Shown here: positions 15,749 through 25,558 of the stretch, piece after piece
Layout: every line of letters starts with the position of its first letter
Position numbering within the stretch: position 1 is the stretch's first letter
Source of the DNA: Candidatus Bipolaricaulota bacterium
Lineage (GTDB): Bacteria > Bipolaricaulota > Bipolaricaulia > UBA7950 > UBA9294
DNA: 34,995 nt
NCBI GenBank assembly: GCA_026390345.1
Contig: JAPLGD010000039.1
Location: 1-34,995, forward strand
Direction: 5' to 3'
The notes under the pieces: model-generated
The model's input: the letters and a program-made list of their open reading frames with translations, nothing else
The model's database searches: none
Told to the model about the DNA's origin: nothing
Position numbers and translations under genes: made by a program

Positions 15749-15768
15749 GAGACGCGTCCCGGACCGAG

Positions 15769-17238
15769 CTACGAGGTTCCCATCCGCTCGGCGACGATGG
15801 ACTCGAGTTCGGCGATCTTCACGCGTTCCTGGGTTGTCGCGTCGCGGTCGCGCAGGGTCACCGTTCCGTCGGCCATCGATTGGTGGTCGACCGTGACGCA
15901 GAACGGCGTCCCCGACTCGTCCTGGCGGCGGTAGCGCTTGCCGATCGATCCCTTCTCGTCGTAGAAGACGTTCCACCGCTTCTTGAGGTCCCGGTAGATG
16001 TCGGCCGCCATCTCGGGCTGGCCGTCCTTCTTGACGAGGGGGAACACGGCGACCTTGATCGGAGCGAGGCGGGGGTGCAGGTGCAGGACGACGCGTTCCT
16101 GCGGCACGCCGTTTTCGTCCGGGATCGAGTCCTCGTCGTAGGCCTCGCACAGGAAGGCCAGCGCTGCGCGGTCGGCGCCCGCGGACGGCTCGATGACGTG
16201 GGGGATGAACTTCTGCTGCGTCGCCTCGTCGAAGTAGGAGAGGTCCTTGCCGCTTCCGGGATACTTCGGGGCGCCCGCTGCGTTCTTCTCGACAACGAGC
16301 TGGTCGCCTTGCTTCACGAGCTTCCCCTCCATGTGGCTGCGGAGGTCGAAGTCGCTGCGATGCGACACGCCTTCGAGTTCGCCGTAGTCGCCGTCGGCGC
16401 AGAACGGGAATGCGTACTCGATGTCGGCCGTGCCGCACGAATAGTGGGCCCGTTCCTCCGCGGTGTGCTCGCGCAGGCGAAGCCGGTCGCTTGCCAAGCC
16501 GAGGGACACGTACCACGCCATGCGGCGGTCGCGCCAGTAGCGGTACCAGTCCTGCGACTCGCCGGGAGCGCAGAAGAACTCGATTTCCATCTGCTCGAAC
16601 TCGCGGGACCGGAAGGTGAAGTTGCGCGGCGTGATCTCGTTGCGGAAGGACTTCCCGATCTGTCCGATCCCGAACGGAACCTTCACCCGCGAGGTGGAAA
16701 TCACGTTCTTGAAGTTGACGAAGATCCCTTGCGCGGTTTCGGGGCGAAGGTACGCCTCGGCCGTGGGATCGATGAGCGCACCGACGTAGGTCTTGAACAT
16801 CAGGTTGAACTCGCGCGGCTCCGTGAGGGCGCAGTCCGTGTGCTCGCCGGGGTGTTTGCTCGGTTTCTTCGGGCAAGCGCTGTCCTTCACCTGGTCAACG
16901 CGGAACCGCCCCTTGCACGTCTTGCAGTCGACGAACAGGTCGTAGAAGAGGTCGAAGTGGCCGCTCGCCTTCCAGACCTGCGGGTGCATGACGATGGTCG
17001 AGTCGATCCCGACCATCTCGTAGGCCGTCGGCGCGCCGGCGGGCGCTTGGGTGTCGTCGTGGCCGGACACCATGTCGCGCCACCACGCCTCTTTCACGTT
17101 GCGCTTGAACTCGACGCCGAGAGGACCGTAGTCCCAGAAACCGCCGATCCCGCCGTAGATCTCGCTCGACTGAAAGATGAACCCGCGTCGCTTGCACAGC
17201 GCGACGACCTTCTCCATGGTTGAGGCATCCTTCTGCAT
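15769..17238 (-). CDS. glyS: glycyl-tRNA synthetase, dimeric (alpha2) type
   Basis: 489 residues, class II synthetase charging tRNA-Gly with glycine. SSEIYGGIGGFWDYGPLG near residue 24 and LRPETAQGIFVNFKNV (164-179) are family hallmarks, and GKSFRNEITPRNFTFRSREF (195-214) covers motif 2. CKTC at 105-108 with later cysteines belongs to the insertion seen in this eukaryote/archaea-like type, distinct from the tetrameric alpha2beta2 enzyme of many bacteria. The C-terminal anticodon-binding domain contains GTPFCVTVDHQS, typical of the family. GGAGG lies 5 nt before the ATG, behind a perfect TATAAT box. Length is normal and nothing is missing. Confidence 0.95.
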   Translation of the reverse strand: MQKDASTMEKVVALCKRRGFIFQSSEIYGGIGGFWDYGPLGVEFKRNVKEAWWRDMVSGHDDTQAPAGAPTAYEMVGIDSTIVMHPQVWKASGHFDLFYDLFVDCKTCKGRFRVDQVKDSACPKKPSKHPGEHTDCALTEPREFNLMFKTYVGALIDPTAEAYLRPETAQGIFVNFKNVISTSRVKVPFGIGQIGKSFRNEITPRNFTFRSREFEQMEIEFFCAPGESQDWYRYWRDRRMAWYVSLGLASDRLRLREHTAEERAHYSCGTADIEYAFPFCADGDYGELEGVSHRSDFDLRSHMEGKLVKQGDQLVVEKNAAGAPKYPGSGKDLSYFDEATQQKFIPHVIEPSAGADRAALAFLCEAYDEDSIPDENGVPQERVVLHLHPRLAPIKVAVFPLVKKDGQPEMAADIYRDLKKRWNVFYDEKGSIGKRYRRQDESGTPFCVTVDHQSMADGTVTLRDRDATTQERVKIAELESIVAERMGTS

Positions 17239-17294
17239 GACGTCCTCCGCGAATACGGGATCTGCGTCCTCTTCGGCAAGAGGCGCGAAGAGCG

Positions 17295-17300
17295 ATTATA
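17295..17300 (-). promoter_or_regulatory. -10 box for glyS
   Basis: The minus strand reads TATAAT here, with transcription expected near 17288 and a leader of about 50 nt. No good -35 is seen at 16-18 nt spacing. The leader is too short for a T-box. Confidence 0.5.
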
Positions 17301-17416
17301 CCGTGCCTAGCGGAGAGCACCGCAGAGAAGAAGGGCCTATCTCCCGAGTCGTGAAGTGGCTCTCCAACGGGAAAGTAGGCCGCCTGATGAACCTGCCTCT
17401 TCAGTCCTTTCTCCGT

Positions 17417-17445
17417 TCTCCGCGACCTCTGCGGTTGTGGGTTCT
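17417..17445. repeat. possible dispersed intergenic phrase
   Basis: The segment CCGCGACCTCTGCGGTTGT resembles the short CTCTGCG-type phrases scattered between genes in many environmental genomes, and it shares CTGCGGTTGT with another intergenic site near 12814. It lies downstream of the alpha/beta hydrolase stop. Only two loose copies are in the window, so this is tentative. Confidence 0.25.
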
Positions 17446-17470
17446 TGTCTGAATCGCGCAGTGAGAGAAT

Positions 17471-18229
17471 CTAGGCTCGGATTCGCTTGAGGAAGTTGCG
17501 CACGAGGGGCACGACGAGGTCCGGGCGCTCGATCGTCTGCCCGTGCGCGAGGCTGGGGAGCGAGATGAACTGAGCATTCGGGATCTGAAGGGTCGCCTTC
17601 TCGGCCAGCGCATGCGCTTCGTCCTTTGCGCCGGCGAATAGGAGGCACGGGACGCGGATCCTGGGGAGGACGGACTCGAGAGGGTCTCGGTCTTGGGCGG
17701 CGACCCGCATCGCCGCGAAGTCGAACCTCCGCATCCGTTCCTTCTCCGCCAGACGCAGCGGCCGAACCTCACGCTCCCACAGGTTGATGAATGCCTGCGC
17801 ACCCTCTTCCTCCCCGACGCGCAGCCACTCTCGCGCTCCCTCCATCGTCTGGGTGTATGGATGCTGGCCACCGAGGATGAACGCGCGGAAGCGATCCGGG
17901 GCAAACTCTGCGCAGGCGAAGCCGATCCAGCCGCCCATCGAAAACCCGAAGAACGTCGTCTGCTTCTCCCCGATGGCATCGAGGACGGCGACGACATCGG
18001 CGACACGTGGTTCGGGACGGTACGCGGCCTCGTCGTGCGGTGCATCGCTCTTCCCGTGCCCACGGGAGTCGAGCAGAACGAGACGGAACTCAGGAGCCAG
18101 GGCGTCGACGTAGCCCAGCTCGTACCACGCGTCGAGCGACGAGAAGGTCCAATGATGAAGGAGGAGAGCGGGTCCCGCTCCTTCGACCTCGTAGTGAATG
18201 CGTACGCCGCTGTTCGTCGCGTAGGGCAT
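17471..18229 (-). CDS. alpha/beta hydrolase
   Basis: 252 residues with the standard fold order: HHWTFSSLDAW oxyanion-side loop, LLDSRGHGKSDAP, nucleophile elbow GFSMGG with Ser97, an acid region at LLFAGAKDEAHAL and the catalytic His in SLAHGQTI near the end. It lacks a signal peptide, so it is cytosolic. The group includes esterases, lactonases and haloperoxidase-like enzymes, and no substrate can be given. GAGGAGGGG lies just before the ATG. It sits 24 nt after the GNAT gene on the same strand and may end the tex operon. Confidence 0.87.
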   Translation of the reverse strand: MPYATNSGVRIHYEVEGAGPALLLHHWTFSSLDAWYELGYVDALAPEFRLVLLDSRGHGKSDAPHDEAAYRPEPRVADVVAVLDAIGEKQTTFFGFSMGGWIGFACAEFAPDRFRAFILGGQHPYTQTMEGAREWLRVGEEEGAQAFINLWEREVRPLRLAEKERMRRFDFAAMRVAAQDRDPLESVLPRIRVPCLLFAGAKDEAHALAEKATLQIPNAQFISLPSLAHGQTIERPDLVVPLVRNFLKRIRA

Positions 18230-18253
18230 GGCCCCTCCTCGGATCGAGCGATC

Positions 18254-18766
18254 CTATGCGGAGTCGTTGCTCCGCGCCAAGGCCACCTCGATCGGCGTGA
18301 AGCCGAGCGATCGGTACAAGCTCTGCGCCGGCTCGTTGCCGTCCGTGACAACGAGCGTGAGGCGCTCGTACCCCGCGTCGAGGAGGGCGTTCATCGACCG
18401 CTCGAGAAGATGGCGTGCGAGTCCGCGGCGCTTGGCTTCAGGGCGGGTCATGAGGAAGACGACGAGCGGCGCGGCGTGCGGCTCGAAGAAGGTGACGAGA
18501 CAGGCCGAGGCGAGGAACTCGTCGTCTTCGACGACAAACGAGCACTCGGGAAGGAAGCGGCCGTAGTCGCCGCGGAACGTCTTCTCGATCTCCACGAGTG
18601 CGTCGGCGAACGAGTCGCCCTCGTCGTCGATCGTCCCGCGATAGGCGGCGAAGAGGAGGATGGCGAGCGCCTCCCTGTCGCTCGGCGCGACGACGCGTGA
18701 GACAGAGGAGCCTGAGATCGCCCGGCGCACGAGCGCCGCCTCCATTGGGGTACGTCGCCGCGTCAT
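18254..18766 (-). CDS. GNAT-family N-acetyltransferase
   Basis: 170 residues. VFLMTRPEAKRRGLARHLLE carries the acetyl-CoA-binding R/Q-x-x-G-x-A/G loop (RRGLA), followed by the usual LTLVVTDGNEPAQSLYRSLG of beta5-alpha4 and a GFTPI end. It should transfer an acetyl group to an amine on a small molecule or protein. Its ATG overlaps the tex stop by 4 nt (ATGA), so translation is coupled. The N-terminal 40 residues are divergent. The acceptor is unknown. Confidence 0.85.
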   Translation of the reverse strand: MTRRRTPMEAALVRRAISGSSVSRVVAPSDREALAILLFAAYRGTIDDEGDSFADALVEIEKTFRGDYGRFLPECSFVVEDDEFLASACLVTFFEPHAAPLVVFLMTRPEAKRRGLARHLLERSMNALLDAGYERLTLVVTDGNEPAQSLYRSLGFTPIEVALARSNDSA

Positions 18767-20970
18767 CGACCCGCGGGCCCCTTTCGGGGTTGGCTCCGTT
18801 TCGGGTCGGCCTTGGCACTCGCTGACGTTGCGTCGTGCGGCTTGCGCAACGACAGGGAGATCCTTCCCCGCTCGACGTCGACCTCGAGAACGAACACGGT
18901 CACGCGTTGCCCGACCTTGACGACCTTTGACGGGTGCTCGACGAAGCGGTCGGCGAGTTGGCTGACGTGGACAAGGCCATCCTGGTGCACACCGACGTCG
19001 ATGAACGCGCCGAAGTCGACGACGTTGGTCACGATCCCGGGGAGCTTCATCCCGGCTCTGAGGTCCCCGATCTCGTGAACGTCGTCGGAGAAGGCGAACG
19101 CCTCGAACGCTTCCCGCGGGTCGCGGCCCGGCTTGGCGAGCTCGGCGAGGATGTCGGTGAGTGTGGGGAGGCCGACGTCGTCGGCGACGTAGCGATCAAG
19201 ATCGATCCGCGCGCGCAGGTCCGCATCCCGTATCAGGTCAGCGACCGTGCACCCGAGGTCGGCGGCCATTCGCCGAACGACGTCGTACCGCTCGGGGTGG
19301 ACGGCGCTTCCGTCGAGAGGGTCTTCGCCGGCGCGGATGCGCAGGAACCCGGCCGCCTGCTCGAACGCCTTCGGCCCGAGTCGAGGAACCTTACGCAGTT
19401 CCGTGCGGCGCGGAAACGGTCCGTGCTCGTCTCGATACTCGACGACGTTCTCGGCTAGTTTCGGTCCGAGCCCGGAGACTCGAGCGAGAAGCGGGACGCT
19501 TGCCGTGTTCACCTCGACGCCGACGGCGTTCACGCAGTGTTCGACGACGTCGTCGAGACTCTGGCGCAACAGGTTCTGGTCGACGTCGTGCTGGTACTGG
19601 CCGACGCCGATCGCCTTCGGGTCGATCTTGACGAACTCGGCGAGCGGGTCGACGAGGCGCCGACCGATCGAGACGGCGCCTCGGACGGTGACGTCCTGGT
19701 CCGGCAACTCGGCGCGAGCAACATCCGACGCCGAGTAGACCGACGCTCCGCTCTCGTTGACGAGAACCACAGGGATCGTGCGGCCGAAGTCGATCGAGCG
19801 TACGAAGGTCTCGGTCTCGCGGCTGGCGGTCCCGTTTCCGATGGCGATCGCCTCCACCGCGTACGCCTTCGCAAGCTCGGAGAGCGTCCTCCGGGCCTCC
19901 GCCCGCTGGGCGTCGGACCCCGTCGCGTAGATCACGTCGTGGGTCAAGAGCTTCCCCTGCGCGTCGAGGCAGACGACTTTCCCGCCGGTTCGGTAGCCGG
20001 GATCGATGGCGAGGACTCGCTTCTGGCCGAGCGGCGGAGCGAGAAGCAGTTGCCGTACGTTGTCAGCGAAGACGCGCACGGCCTCGCGGTCTGCCTTCTC
20101 CTTCAGTTGCGCGCGGATCTCCGTCTCGATCGACGGCGCCATGAGACGCTCGTAGCCATCTTCGACGGCCTGCGACACCTGTTGTGCGCACGGCCCGCCG
20201 CCCTGCACAAACTGACGTTTCAGGAACGCCAGCGCAGCGCCTTCGTCGGGCCGGGCCGAGAGGCGGACGATGCCCTCCCGCTCGGCGCGCAACAGGGCCA
20301 GCACGCGATGGCTTGGCGCCCCGGCGAGCGGCTCCTCCCAATCGAAGTAGTCGCGATAGGTCGCTCCTTCGGGCTCCTTCCCCACAACGACCGACGAGTG
20401 GAGGATGCCTCGTTTCGCGAAGAGCTCGCGGATCTCGCCCCGAGCGTCGGTTGATTCGCTCACCCGCTCGGCGAGGATGTCCCGTGCGCCGGCGAGGGCG
20501 TCGACCTCGTTCTCGACACCCTTATCCGCACTGACGAACGCTGCGGCCGCTTGGGCCGGGTCGACGGAAGGGTCTTGAGCGAAGAGCAGATCGGCGAGCG
20601 GCTCGAGCCCCTTCTCTCTCGCGATCATCGCTCGCGTGCGTCGCTTCGGGCGGTACGGGAGGTAGACGTCCTCGAGGGCCGTCATCGTCTCCGCGGCTTC
20701 GATGGTGTCCGTAAGCTTGGCGGTCAGAAGGTCGCGCTCTTTGAGCGACGACAGGATCGCCTCCCGTCGGTCGTCGAGTGCTGTGAGCTGCTTCATCCGG
20801 TCGCGGATTGCCGTGATCGCGACTTCGTCGAGCGATCCGGTCTTCTCCTTGCGGTAGCGGGAGATGAACGGGACCGTAGCTCCCTCGTCAAGCAGCGCGG
20901 CCACGGCGCCCACCTGGCTGTGGGAGACGCCGAGCTCGGTGGCAATCGTGCGGGCGTGATCGTGCTGCAT
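18763..20970 (-). CDS. tex: Tex-family S1 RNA-binding transcription accessory protein
   Basis: 735 residues, the usual size. The N-terminal helical part starts with a helix-turn-helix (ATELGVSHSQVGAVAALLDE) then TVPFISRYRKEKTGSLDE, a hallmark of Tex. A YqgF/RNase H-like domain follows, with VLAIDPGYRTGGKV. After it comes the helix-hairpin-helix part (SVPLLARVSGLGPKLAENVV). An S1 domain (about 640-709) opens GMKLPGIVTNVVDFGAFIDV. Tex binds nucleic acids and associates with the transcription machinery. GAGGAGG is 6 nt before the chosen ATG; an upstream in-frame start adds 15 residues without a ribosome binding site. The last 26 residues are a basic tail. Confidence 0.94.
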   Translation of the reverse strand: MQHDHARTIATELGVSHSQVGAVAALLDEGATVPFISRYRKEKTGSLDEVAITAIRDRMKQLTALDDRREAILSSLKERDLLTAKLTDTIEAAETMTALEDVYLPYRPKRRTRAMIAREKGLEPLADLLFAQDPSVDPAQAAAAFVSADKGVENEVDALAGARDILAERVSESTDARGEIRELFAKRGILHSSVVVGKEPEGATYRDYFDWEEPLAGAPSHRVLALLRAEREGIVRLSARPDEGAALAFLKRQFVQGGGPCAQQVSQAVEDGYERLMAPSIETEIRAQLKEKADREAVRVFADNVRQLLLAPPLGQKRVLAIDPGYRTGGKVVCLDAQGKLLTHDVIYATGSDAQRAEARRTLSELAKAYAVEAIAIGNGTASRETETFVRSIDFGRTIPVVLVNESGASVYSASDVARAELPDQDVTVRGAVSIGRRLVDPLAEFVKIDPKAIGVGQYQHDVDQNLLRQSLDDVVEHCVNAVGVEVNTASVPLLARVSGLGPKLAENVVEYRDEHGPFPRRTELRKVPRLGPKAFEQAAGFLRIRAGEDPLDGSAVHPERYDVVRRMAADLGCTVADLIRDADLRARIDLDRYVADDVGLPTLTDILAELAKPGRDPREAFEAFAFSDDVHEIGDLRAGMKLPGIVTNVVDFGAFIDVGVHQDGLVHVSQLADRFVEHPSKVVKVGQRVTVFVLEVDVERGRISLSLRKPHDATSASAKADPKRSQPRKGPAGR

Positions 20971-21045
20971 GAGCGGCCTCCTCGGCGCTGCGAGAACGTA
21001 GACGGGCAACGCCACCTCGTCAACCTGGAACTTCTCTAGCTCGTG

Positions 21046-22377
21046 CTAGCCGGAACCCTTCGTCGGGCCGCGCCGCGCGTCTCGTCCGGCACGCTCGTTC
21101 ACGAGCAGGAGGAGCGCCGTGCCAACCACCAGGAATGCGAGGATCGAGAGGATCGCGGCTCGCTGCCCGATCTGCTCGGCAAGAAGCGACTCCGTCCCTC
21201 GGTTTTGGAGCGACATCGCGACGCGAGCGGCGACGATCCCGTACACGGTTGGGCCGATGAACGACGACGTCCGCCCGGCGACGGAGAAGAAGCCGAAGAA
21301 CTCGGCGCTCCGGCCTTCAGGCGCGAGGAGCCCGATCATCGTCCGGCTGACCGATTGGACTCCCGTCAGAGCGAATCCCGCGACGCCGCCGATCACGTAG
21401 AACGACACGAGCGACCGGTTGAAGTACATCCACACGATGGCGCCGACCATCAGGACCAGGGAGCCGAGGAGAGCCGCGCGCGCGCCCGTGCGGTCGGTGA
21501 TGCGACCGAGCAGATAGGCGCCCGGGACGCTCGTAGCCTGGACGAGGATCATGAATAGGACGAGCTGCATCTGGTTCAGGTTGAACAGCACCGTACCGAG
21601 GATGGCGGCGAAGCTGAGCGTCATCAGGATCCCGTCGTTGTAGATCAGGAAGGCGATCATGAACTTCCCGAACTCCTTGTAGTGGCGGATGGCGCGGAAC
21701 GTCTCGGCGATACGGCGGAACGGCAGCGCAAGAAGCTCGCGCCCCTTGGGAAGAGGCTGCGGCGCGCCCCGCTCGCGCAACCGGACGAAGATCGGAATCG
21801 CGAAGGCCGCGAAGAAAACGGCCGTCAGCACGAGAGACGCCTGCGTGACCCACGGGGCCTCCACCAACTGCGTCAGCGCGATGACAAGGACGAGAACGAG
21901 GATGCCCCCAGCAGATCCGATCGCCCACCCGTTTCCGGAGACTCGGCCCATCTCCGATTCGGTGGCGATCTCTGGAAGGAGGGCGTCGTAGAAGACCTGG
22001 GCGCTGCGGTAGCCGATCTCGGCGAGGATGAAGAAGAGCATCCCGGTGAGAATGGAGCCCTTCGTCACGAAGAAGAGGGCCGCCGTGAAGACGCACGACA
22101 TCATGGTAAAGGCGAAGAGGAACCGCTTCTTCGATCCGGCCACGTCGGCCACCGCCCCGAGGATGGGCGACAGAATCGCGACGACGAGCGTCGCGAGGCC
22201 TACGGAGAGGCCCCACAGGAACGATCCCCGGGCCCCTCCGACAACGGTCTCCTTGAAGTAGGCGGCGTACACCGCGAGGAGGACAACGGACGCGTACGCA
22301 GAGTTGCCGAAATCGTAGAGGTACCACGCGCGCCGCTCCCGTCGCTCGACGGGAGGATGGACCGGTTTCTCACTCAT
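21046..22377 (-). CDS. MFS transporter, UMF1 (Atg22-like) family
   Basis: 443 residues. The N-terminus RRAWYLYDFGNSAYASVVLL is the signature of the UMF1/Atg22-like permease family, and DVAGSKKRFL stands at the helix 2-3 loop. About twelve hydrophobic helices are visible. GVQSVSRTMIGLLAPEGRSA followed by EFFGFFSV is another strongly conserved family block. In fungi Atg22 exports amino acids from the vacuole; the bacterial members are uncharacterised. GAAGGAGA is about 5 nt before the ATG. The start overlaps the 3' end of the acyltransferase gene by 8 nt, so the two are cotranscribed. Confidence 0.9.
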   Translation of the reverse strand: MSEKPVHPPVERRERRAWYLYDFGNSAYASVVLLAVYAAYFKETVVGGARGSFLWGLSVGLATLVVAILSPILGAVADVAGSKKRFLFAFTMMSCVFTAALFFVTKGSILTGMLFFILAEIGYRSAQVFYDALLPEIATESEMGRVSGNGWAIGSAGGILVLVLVIALTQLVEAPWVTQASLVLTAVFFAAFAIPIFVRLRERGAPQPLPKGRELLALPFRRIAETFRAIRHYKEFGKFMIAFLIYNDGILMTLSFAAILGTVLFNLNQMQLVLFMILVQATSVPGAYLLGRITDRTGARAALLGSLVLMVGAIVWMYFNRSLVSFYVIGGVAGFALTGVQSVSRTMIGLLAPEGRSAEFFGFFSVAGRTSSFIGPTVYGIVAARVAMSLQNRGTESLLAEQIGQRAAILSILAFLVVGTALLLLVNERAGRDARRGPTKGSG

Positions 22378-23179
22378 GGGTCTCTCCTTCTCTCGTTTGG
22401 GGCCGCGAGCGCGGCGCCGTACGTCGGTTCGCTTGCTCCCACGGATAGGCAGCAACCGCCTCTGCCTTTCGTTGCACGTCCGGGTCGGTTGAGTACACAC
22501 CGCGCCGCTCCTCGGGGACCAGCCCAGCCACCGCGCGCATGACGGTGTCACCGATTGCGTCGAGCCGGTCCCGGCCTGGTCGGCCGGCGTCCTTCGTTCG
22601 GAACGGCCCGATCGGAGCGCCGATCCGCACCGTGACAGACTGACGTCGGAACTGGCGGAGCGACGGGAAGATCCCGTCGGTGCCGTCGATGCCGATGGGC
22701 AGCACGCACACCCCCGTGCGCGCAGCGAGGAACGCCGTGCCCGGACGGGGACGTCGGAGGACGTTCGTCCAACTGCCTCCCTCCGGAAAGATCCCGACGA
22801 TGCCGCCCTCGAGGAGCGTTGTCTCCGCGCCTCGAAGCGCGGCGCGGGCGAACCCCTCCTCCCCGCGCGGGACACGGTAGAGACCCCAGAGGCGCGGAAG
22901 GAAGCGGACAGACGCGGGCGCGAACGGCATGCGGAACCCGCCGATGAAGTCCAACGGACGCCGCACAGCGCGGATCACGGCGAGAGGGTCTGCGAAGTGG
23001 AAATGGTTCGCGACGACGAGGAACGGGCCCTCCTTGGGGATGTTCTCTTGGCCCTCGACGCGGAACCGTGCGAGAAGCGCGAAGGCAACGCGGATTAGCG
23101 CAGCAAGAAGCCATCGCATGACCCGACGCCGCGGACGCCACCCGGTCGAACCGCTCGTCCGAATCCCCATGGCGGCCAT
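22370..23179 (-). CDS. PlsC-type 1-acyl-glycerol-3-phosphate acyltransferase
   Basis: About 269 residues. The acyltransferase motif I is NHFHFAD with His59-x4-Asp64, and motif III is FPEGG (131-135, one residue off the usual FPEGT). Hydrophobic residues 21-38 (MRWLLAALIRVAFALLARF) anchor it to the inner membrane, as in PlsC. It would acylate lysophosphatidic acid in phospholipid synthesis, though substrate variants exist. Start choice is uncertain: ATG at 23179, 23170 and 23119 are all possible and none has a good ribosome binding site; the last would begin right at the membrane helix. The C-terminal 40 residues are an extra basic, probably disordered tail. Confidence 0.87.
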   Translation of the reverse strand: MAAMGIRTSGSTGWRPRRRVMRWLLAALIRVAFALLARFRVEGQENIPKEGPFLVVANHFHFADPLAVIRAVRRPLDFIGGFRMPFAPASVRFLPRLWGLYRVPRGEEGFARAALRGAETTLLEGGIVGIFPEGGSWTNVLRRPRPGTAFLAARTGVCVLPIGIDGTDGIFPSLRQFRRQSVTVRIGAPIGPFRTKDAGRPGRDRLDAIGDTVMRAVAGLVPEERRGVYSTDPDVQRKAEAVAAYPWEQANRRTAPRSRPQTREGETHE

Positions 23180-23449
23180 CTTACCGGAAGAAAGGGAGGG
23201 CGTGCACTCGGACCTTCCGCCGATCGTCGCTGTCCTGTAGGTTGATTTCGCGAGTGCGCTCTCGTACCTTTGTACTCTGAGTTTTCGTTGACTCCCCCCT
23301 CGTGCCGGCGGACACGGTTTGGACTGTTGTTTTGACGACGCGGCGCGAGATCGCCACAGTAGCCCTGCGAGACTGGAACGGACAAAGGCGGAAGCACCCG
23401 CGCAGTGGCGGCATCGAAGGAAGACGAGAGCGCGCGGAGGCGACGCACG

Positions 23450-25543
23450 ATGAAGGCAACACCAATTGAACGCATACGCAACGTGGGCGTCATGGCCCAC
23501 ATCGACGCCGGCAAGACGACGGTAAGCGAGCGCATTCTCTTCTTCACGGGAAAGCGCCACAAGATCGGCGAGGTTCACGACGGCGAAGCGAAGATGGACT
23601 GGATGATCCAGGAGCAGGAACGCGGGATCACCATCTCTTCTGCGGCCACGACCACGTATTGGCGCGACCATCGAATCAACCTCATCGACACCCCCGGCCA
23701 CGTCGACTTCACCGCCGAAGTGGAGCGAAGCCTGCGCGTTCTCGACGGCACCGTCGCTCTCTTCTGCGCGGTCGGAGGCGTCCAGCCGCAGGCCGAAACG
23801 GTGTGGCGGCAGGCGGAGAAGTACGGCGTGCCTCGGATTGCTTTCATCAACAAGATGGACCGGACCGGCGCCGATTTCGATCGCGTCGTCCTCGAGATCC
23901 GAGAAGAACTTGGAGCCAACGCCGTCCCCGTCGTGATCCCGATCGGCGCCGAGGCCGACTTCCGAGGAATCATTGACCTCGTCGAGATGAAGGCCGTCTA
24001 CTTCGACGACGCGCCGACGGGCGCGACGATCCGCGAAGAGCCGATCCCCGACGAATGGAAGGCGCGAGCGCGCAAGGCGGAAGCCGCGATGATCGAACGG
24101 ATCAGCGAGCAGGACGACCCCCTGATGGAGAAGTTCATCGAAGGAATCACCCCGGAGCGGGATGAGATCGTCCAGGCGATTCGCAAGGCGACCATGGACG
24201 GCCGATTCATCCCCGTTCTCTGCGGCGCGGCGTTCAAGAACAAGGGAGTTCGGAAACTTCTCGACGCGATCGTCGACTACCTTCCGTCTCCGATCGATCT
24301 GCCGCCCGTGATTGGCACCAGCCTGGAGTCGAACAAGGAGCTCATCCGCCGCCCCCGTGACGACGCGCCCCTCGTGGCGCTGGCGTTCAAGATCCAAAGC
24401 GACAAGCACATGGGCAAGCTCACCTACGTCCGCGTCTACTCCGGAACACTCGAACTGGGAGCTCAGGTGTACAACTCGAGCGTCGGCAAGATCCAGCGGG
24501 TCGGGAGGCTGTTTGAAATGCACGCCAACGACCGCGAGCCCATCGAGGTCCTGCACACCGGGGAGGTCGGCACCGTCGTGGGTCTGTCGGACACCCTCAC
24601 CGGGCACACGCTGTGCAGCCGGGAGCACCCGATTCTGCTCGAGTCGATCGAATTCCCGACGCCCGTCATCGGCGTCGCGGTCTCGCCGGCATCGACCGAC
24701 GATCGCGACAAGCTCTCGAACGCCCTGCACCGGCTCGCCGACGAGGACCCGACGTTCGTTGTTCGCTCCAACCAGGAAACCGGCGAGGTCATCATCTCCG
24801 GCATGGGGGAGCTGCACCTCGAGATCATCCTCGACCGGCTGAAGCGCGAATTCGGCGTTTCCGTCGTCTCCGATCGTCCCCAAGTCGCCTACCGCGAGAC
24901 CATCCTCGCACCGATCGATCACGAATACAGGCACATCAAGCAGACCGGCGGGCGCGGGCAGTACGCGCACATGGTCTTCCGCGTCGAGCCGACGGAGCCC
25001 GGCTCGGGATTCCAGTTCGAGGACGAAGTCACCGGCGGGAAGATCTCACGCGAGTACCTGGCGGCCATTGAGCGGGGCATCGTTCAGGAGATGGCCGAGG
25101 GTCCGTACGCCGGTTTCCCGATCGTCGACCTGCTTGTCACCGTCTACGACGGCTCGATGCACGACGTCGACTCCTCGGAGCAAGCGTTTCGCACGTGCGG
25201 GCGAATGGGGTTCCGGGAGGCCTGTCTCAAGGCCGGTCTCGAGCTCCTCGAGCCGATCATGAGCGTCGAAGTCACGGTGCCGGAAGAACACACCGGCGCC
25301 GTGACCGGGAACCTGTGCAGCAAGCGCGGCCGGATCACGGGAATGGAATCGAGGGCGAACGCGACGATCCTTCAGGCGATGGTGCCGCTCGCGGAGATGT
25401 TCGGCTACGCGTCGGAGATCCGGAACCTCACCAGCGGCCGCGGCACGTTCACCATGCAGTTCGAGCACTATGAGTCGGTGCCGTACGCAATCGCCGAGAA
25501 GGTTGTCGAAGAGCGGAAGGAAGCCCGTGCCGCGCGCAGCTGA
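23450..25543 (+). CDS. fusA: translation elongation factor G
   Basis: 697 residues, full length. The GTPase domain shows G1 AHIDAGKTT (16-24), the switch I region [19 protein letters not shown]3 DTPGHVDF and G4 NKMD. Domain II and domain III ([20 protein letters not shown]) follow, and domain IV contains the QTGGRGQYA loop. It drives ribosomal translocation with GTP. The chosen ATG is 9 nt after CGGAGG; a GTG 45 nt upstream is in frame but has no ribosome binding site. It is not linked to rpsL, rpsG or tuf here, so it stands alone, with a 270-nt divergent space shared with the acyltransferase gene. Confidence 0.95.
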   Translation: MKATPIERIRNVGVMAHIDAGKTTVSERILFFTGKRHKIGEVHDGEAKMDWMIQEQERGITISSAATTTYWRDHRINLIDTPGHVDFTAEVERSLRVLDGTVALFCAVGGVQPQAETVWRQAEKYGVPRIAFINKMDRTGADFDRVVLEIREELGANAVPVVIPIGAEADFRGIIDLVEMKAVYFDDAPTGATIREEPIPDEWKARARKAEAAMIERISEQDDPLMEKFIEGITPERDEIVQAIRKATMDGRFIPVLCGAAFKNKGVRKLLDAIVDYLPSPIDLPPVIGTSLESNKELIRRPRDDAPLVALAFKIQSDKHMGKLTYVRVYSGTLELGAQVYNSSVGKIQRVGRLFEMHANDREPIEVLHTGEVGTVVGLSDTLTGHTLCSREHPILLESIEFPTPVIGVAVSPASTDDRDKLSNALHRLADEDPTFVVRSNQETGEVIISGMGELHLEIILDRLKREFGVSVVSDRPQVAYRETILAPIDHEYRHIKQTGGRGQYAHMVFRVEPTEPGSGFQFEDEVTGGKISREYLAAIERGIVQEMAEGPYAGFPIVDLLVTVYDGSMHDVDSSEQAFRTCGRMGFREACLKAGLELLEPIMSVEVTVPEEHTGAVTGNLCSKRGRITGMESRANATILQAMVPLAEMFGYASEIRNLTSGRGTFTMQFEHYESVPYAIAEKVVEERKEARAARS

Positions 25544-25558
25544 TCTGCGTCGTGCGGT

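Noticed and set aside
14567-16876. A 769-codon frame that would fuse a long N-terminal extension to the MFS transporter.
   Set aside because: The extension is an out-of-frame reading of glyS, with Arg-rich composition; the MFS helices start after 15748.
12668-18816. An identical 17-nt string (TTCGGGTCGGCCTTGGC) at 12668 and 18800.
   Set aside because: One copy is inside the end of tex, the other between genes; with this base composition a single 17-nt match in 35 kb is not enough for a repeat family.
22370-24970. A very long minus-strand frame running through the acyltransferase gene and opposite fusA.
   Set aside because: Only the part below 23179 shows protein features; the rest is the antisense of the fusA coding sequence.
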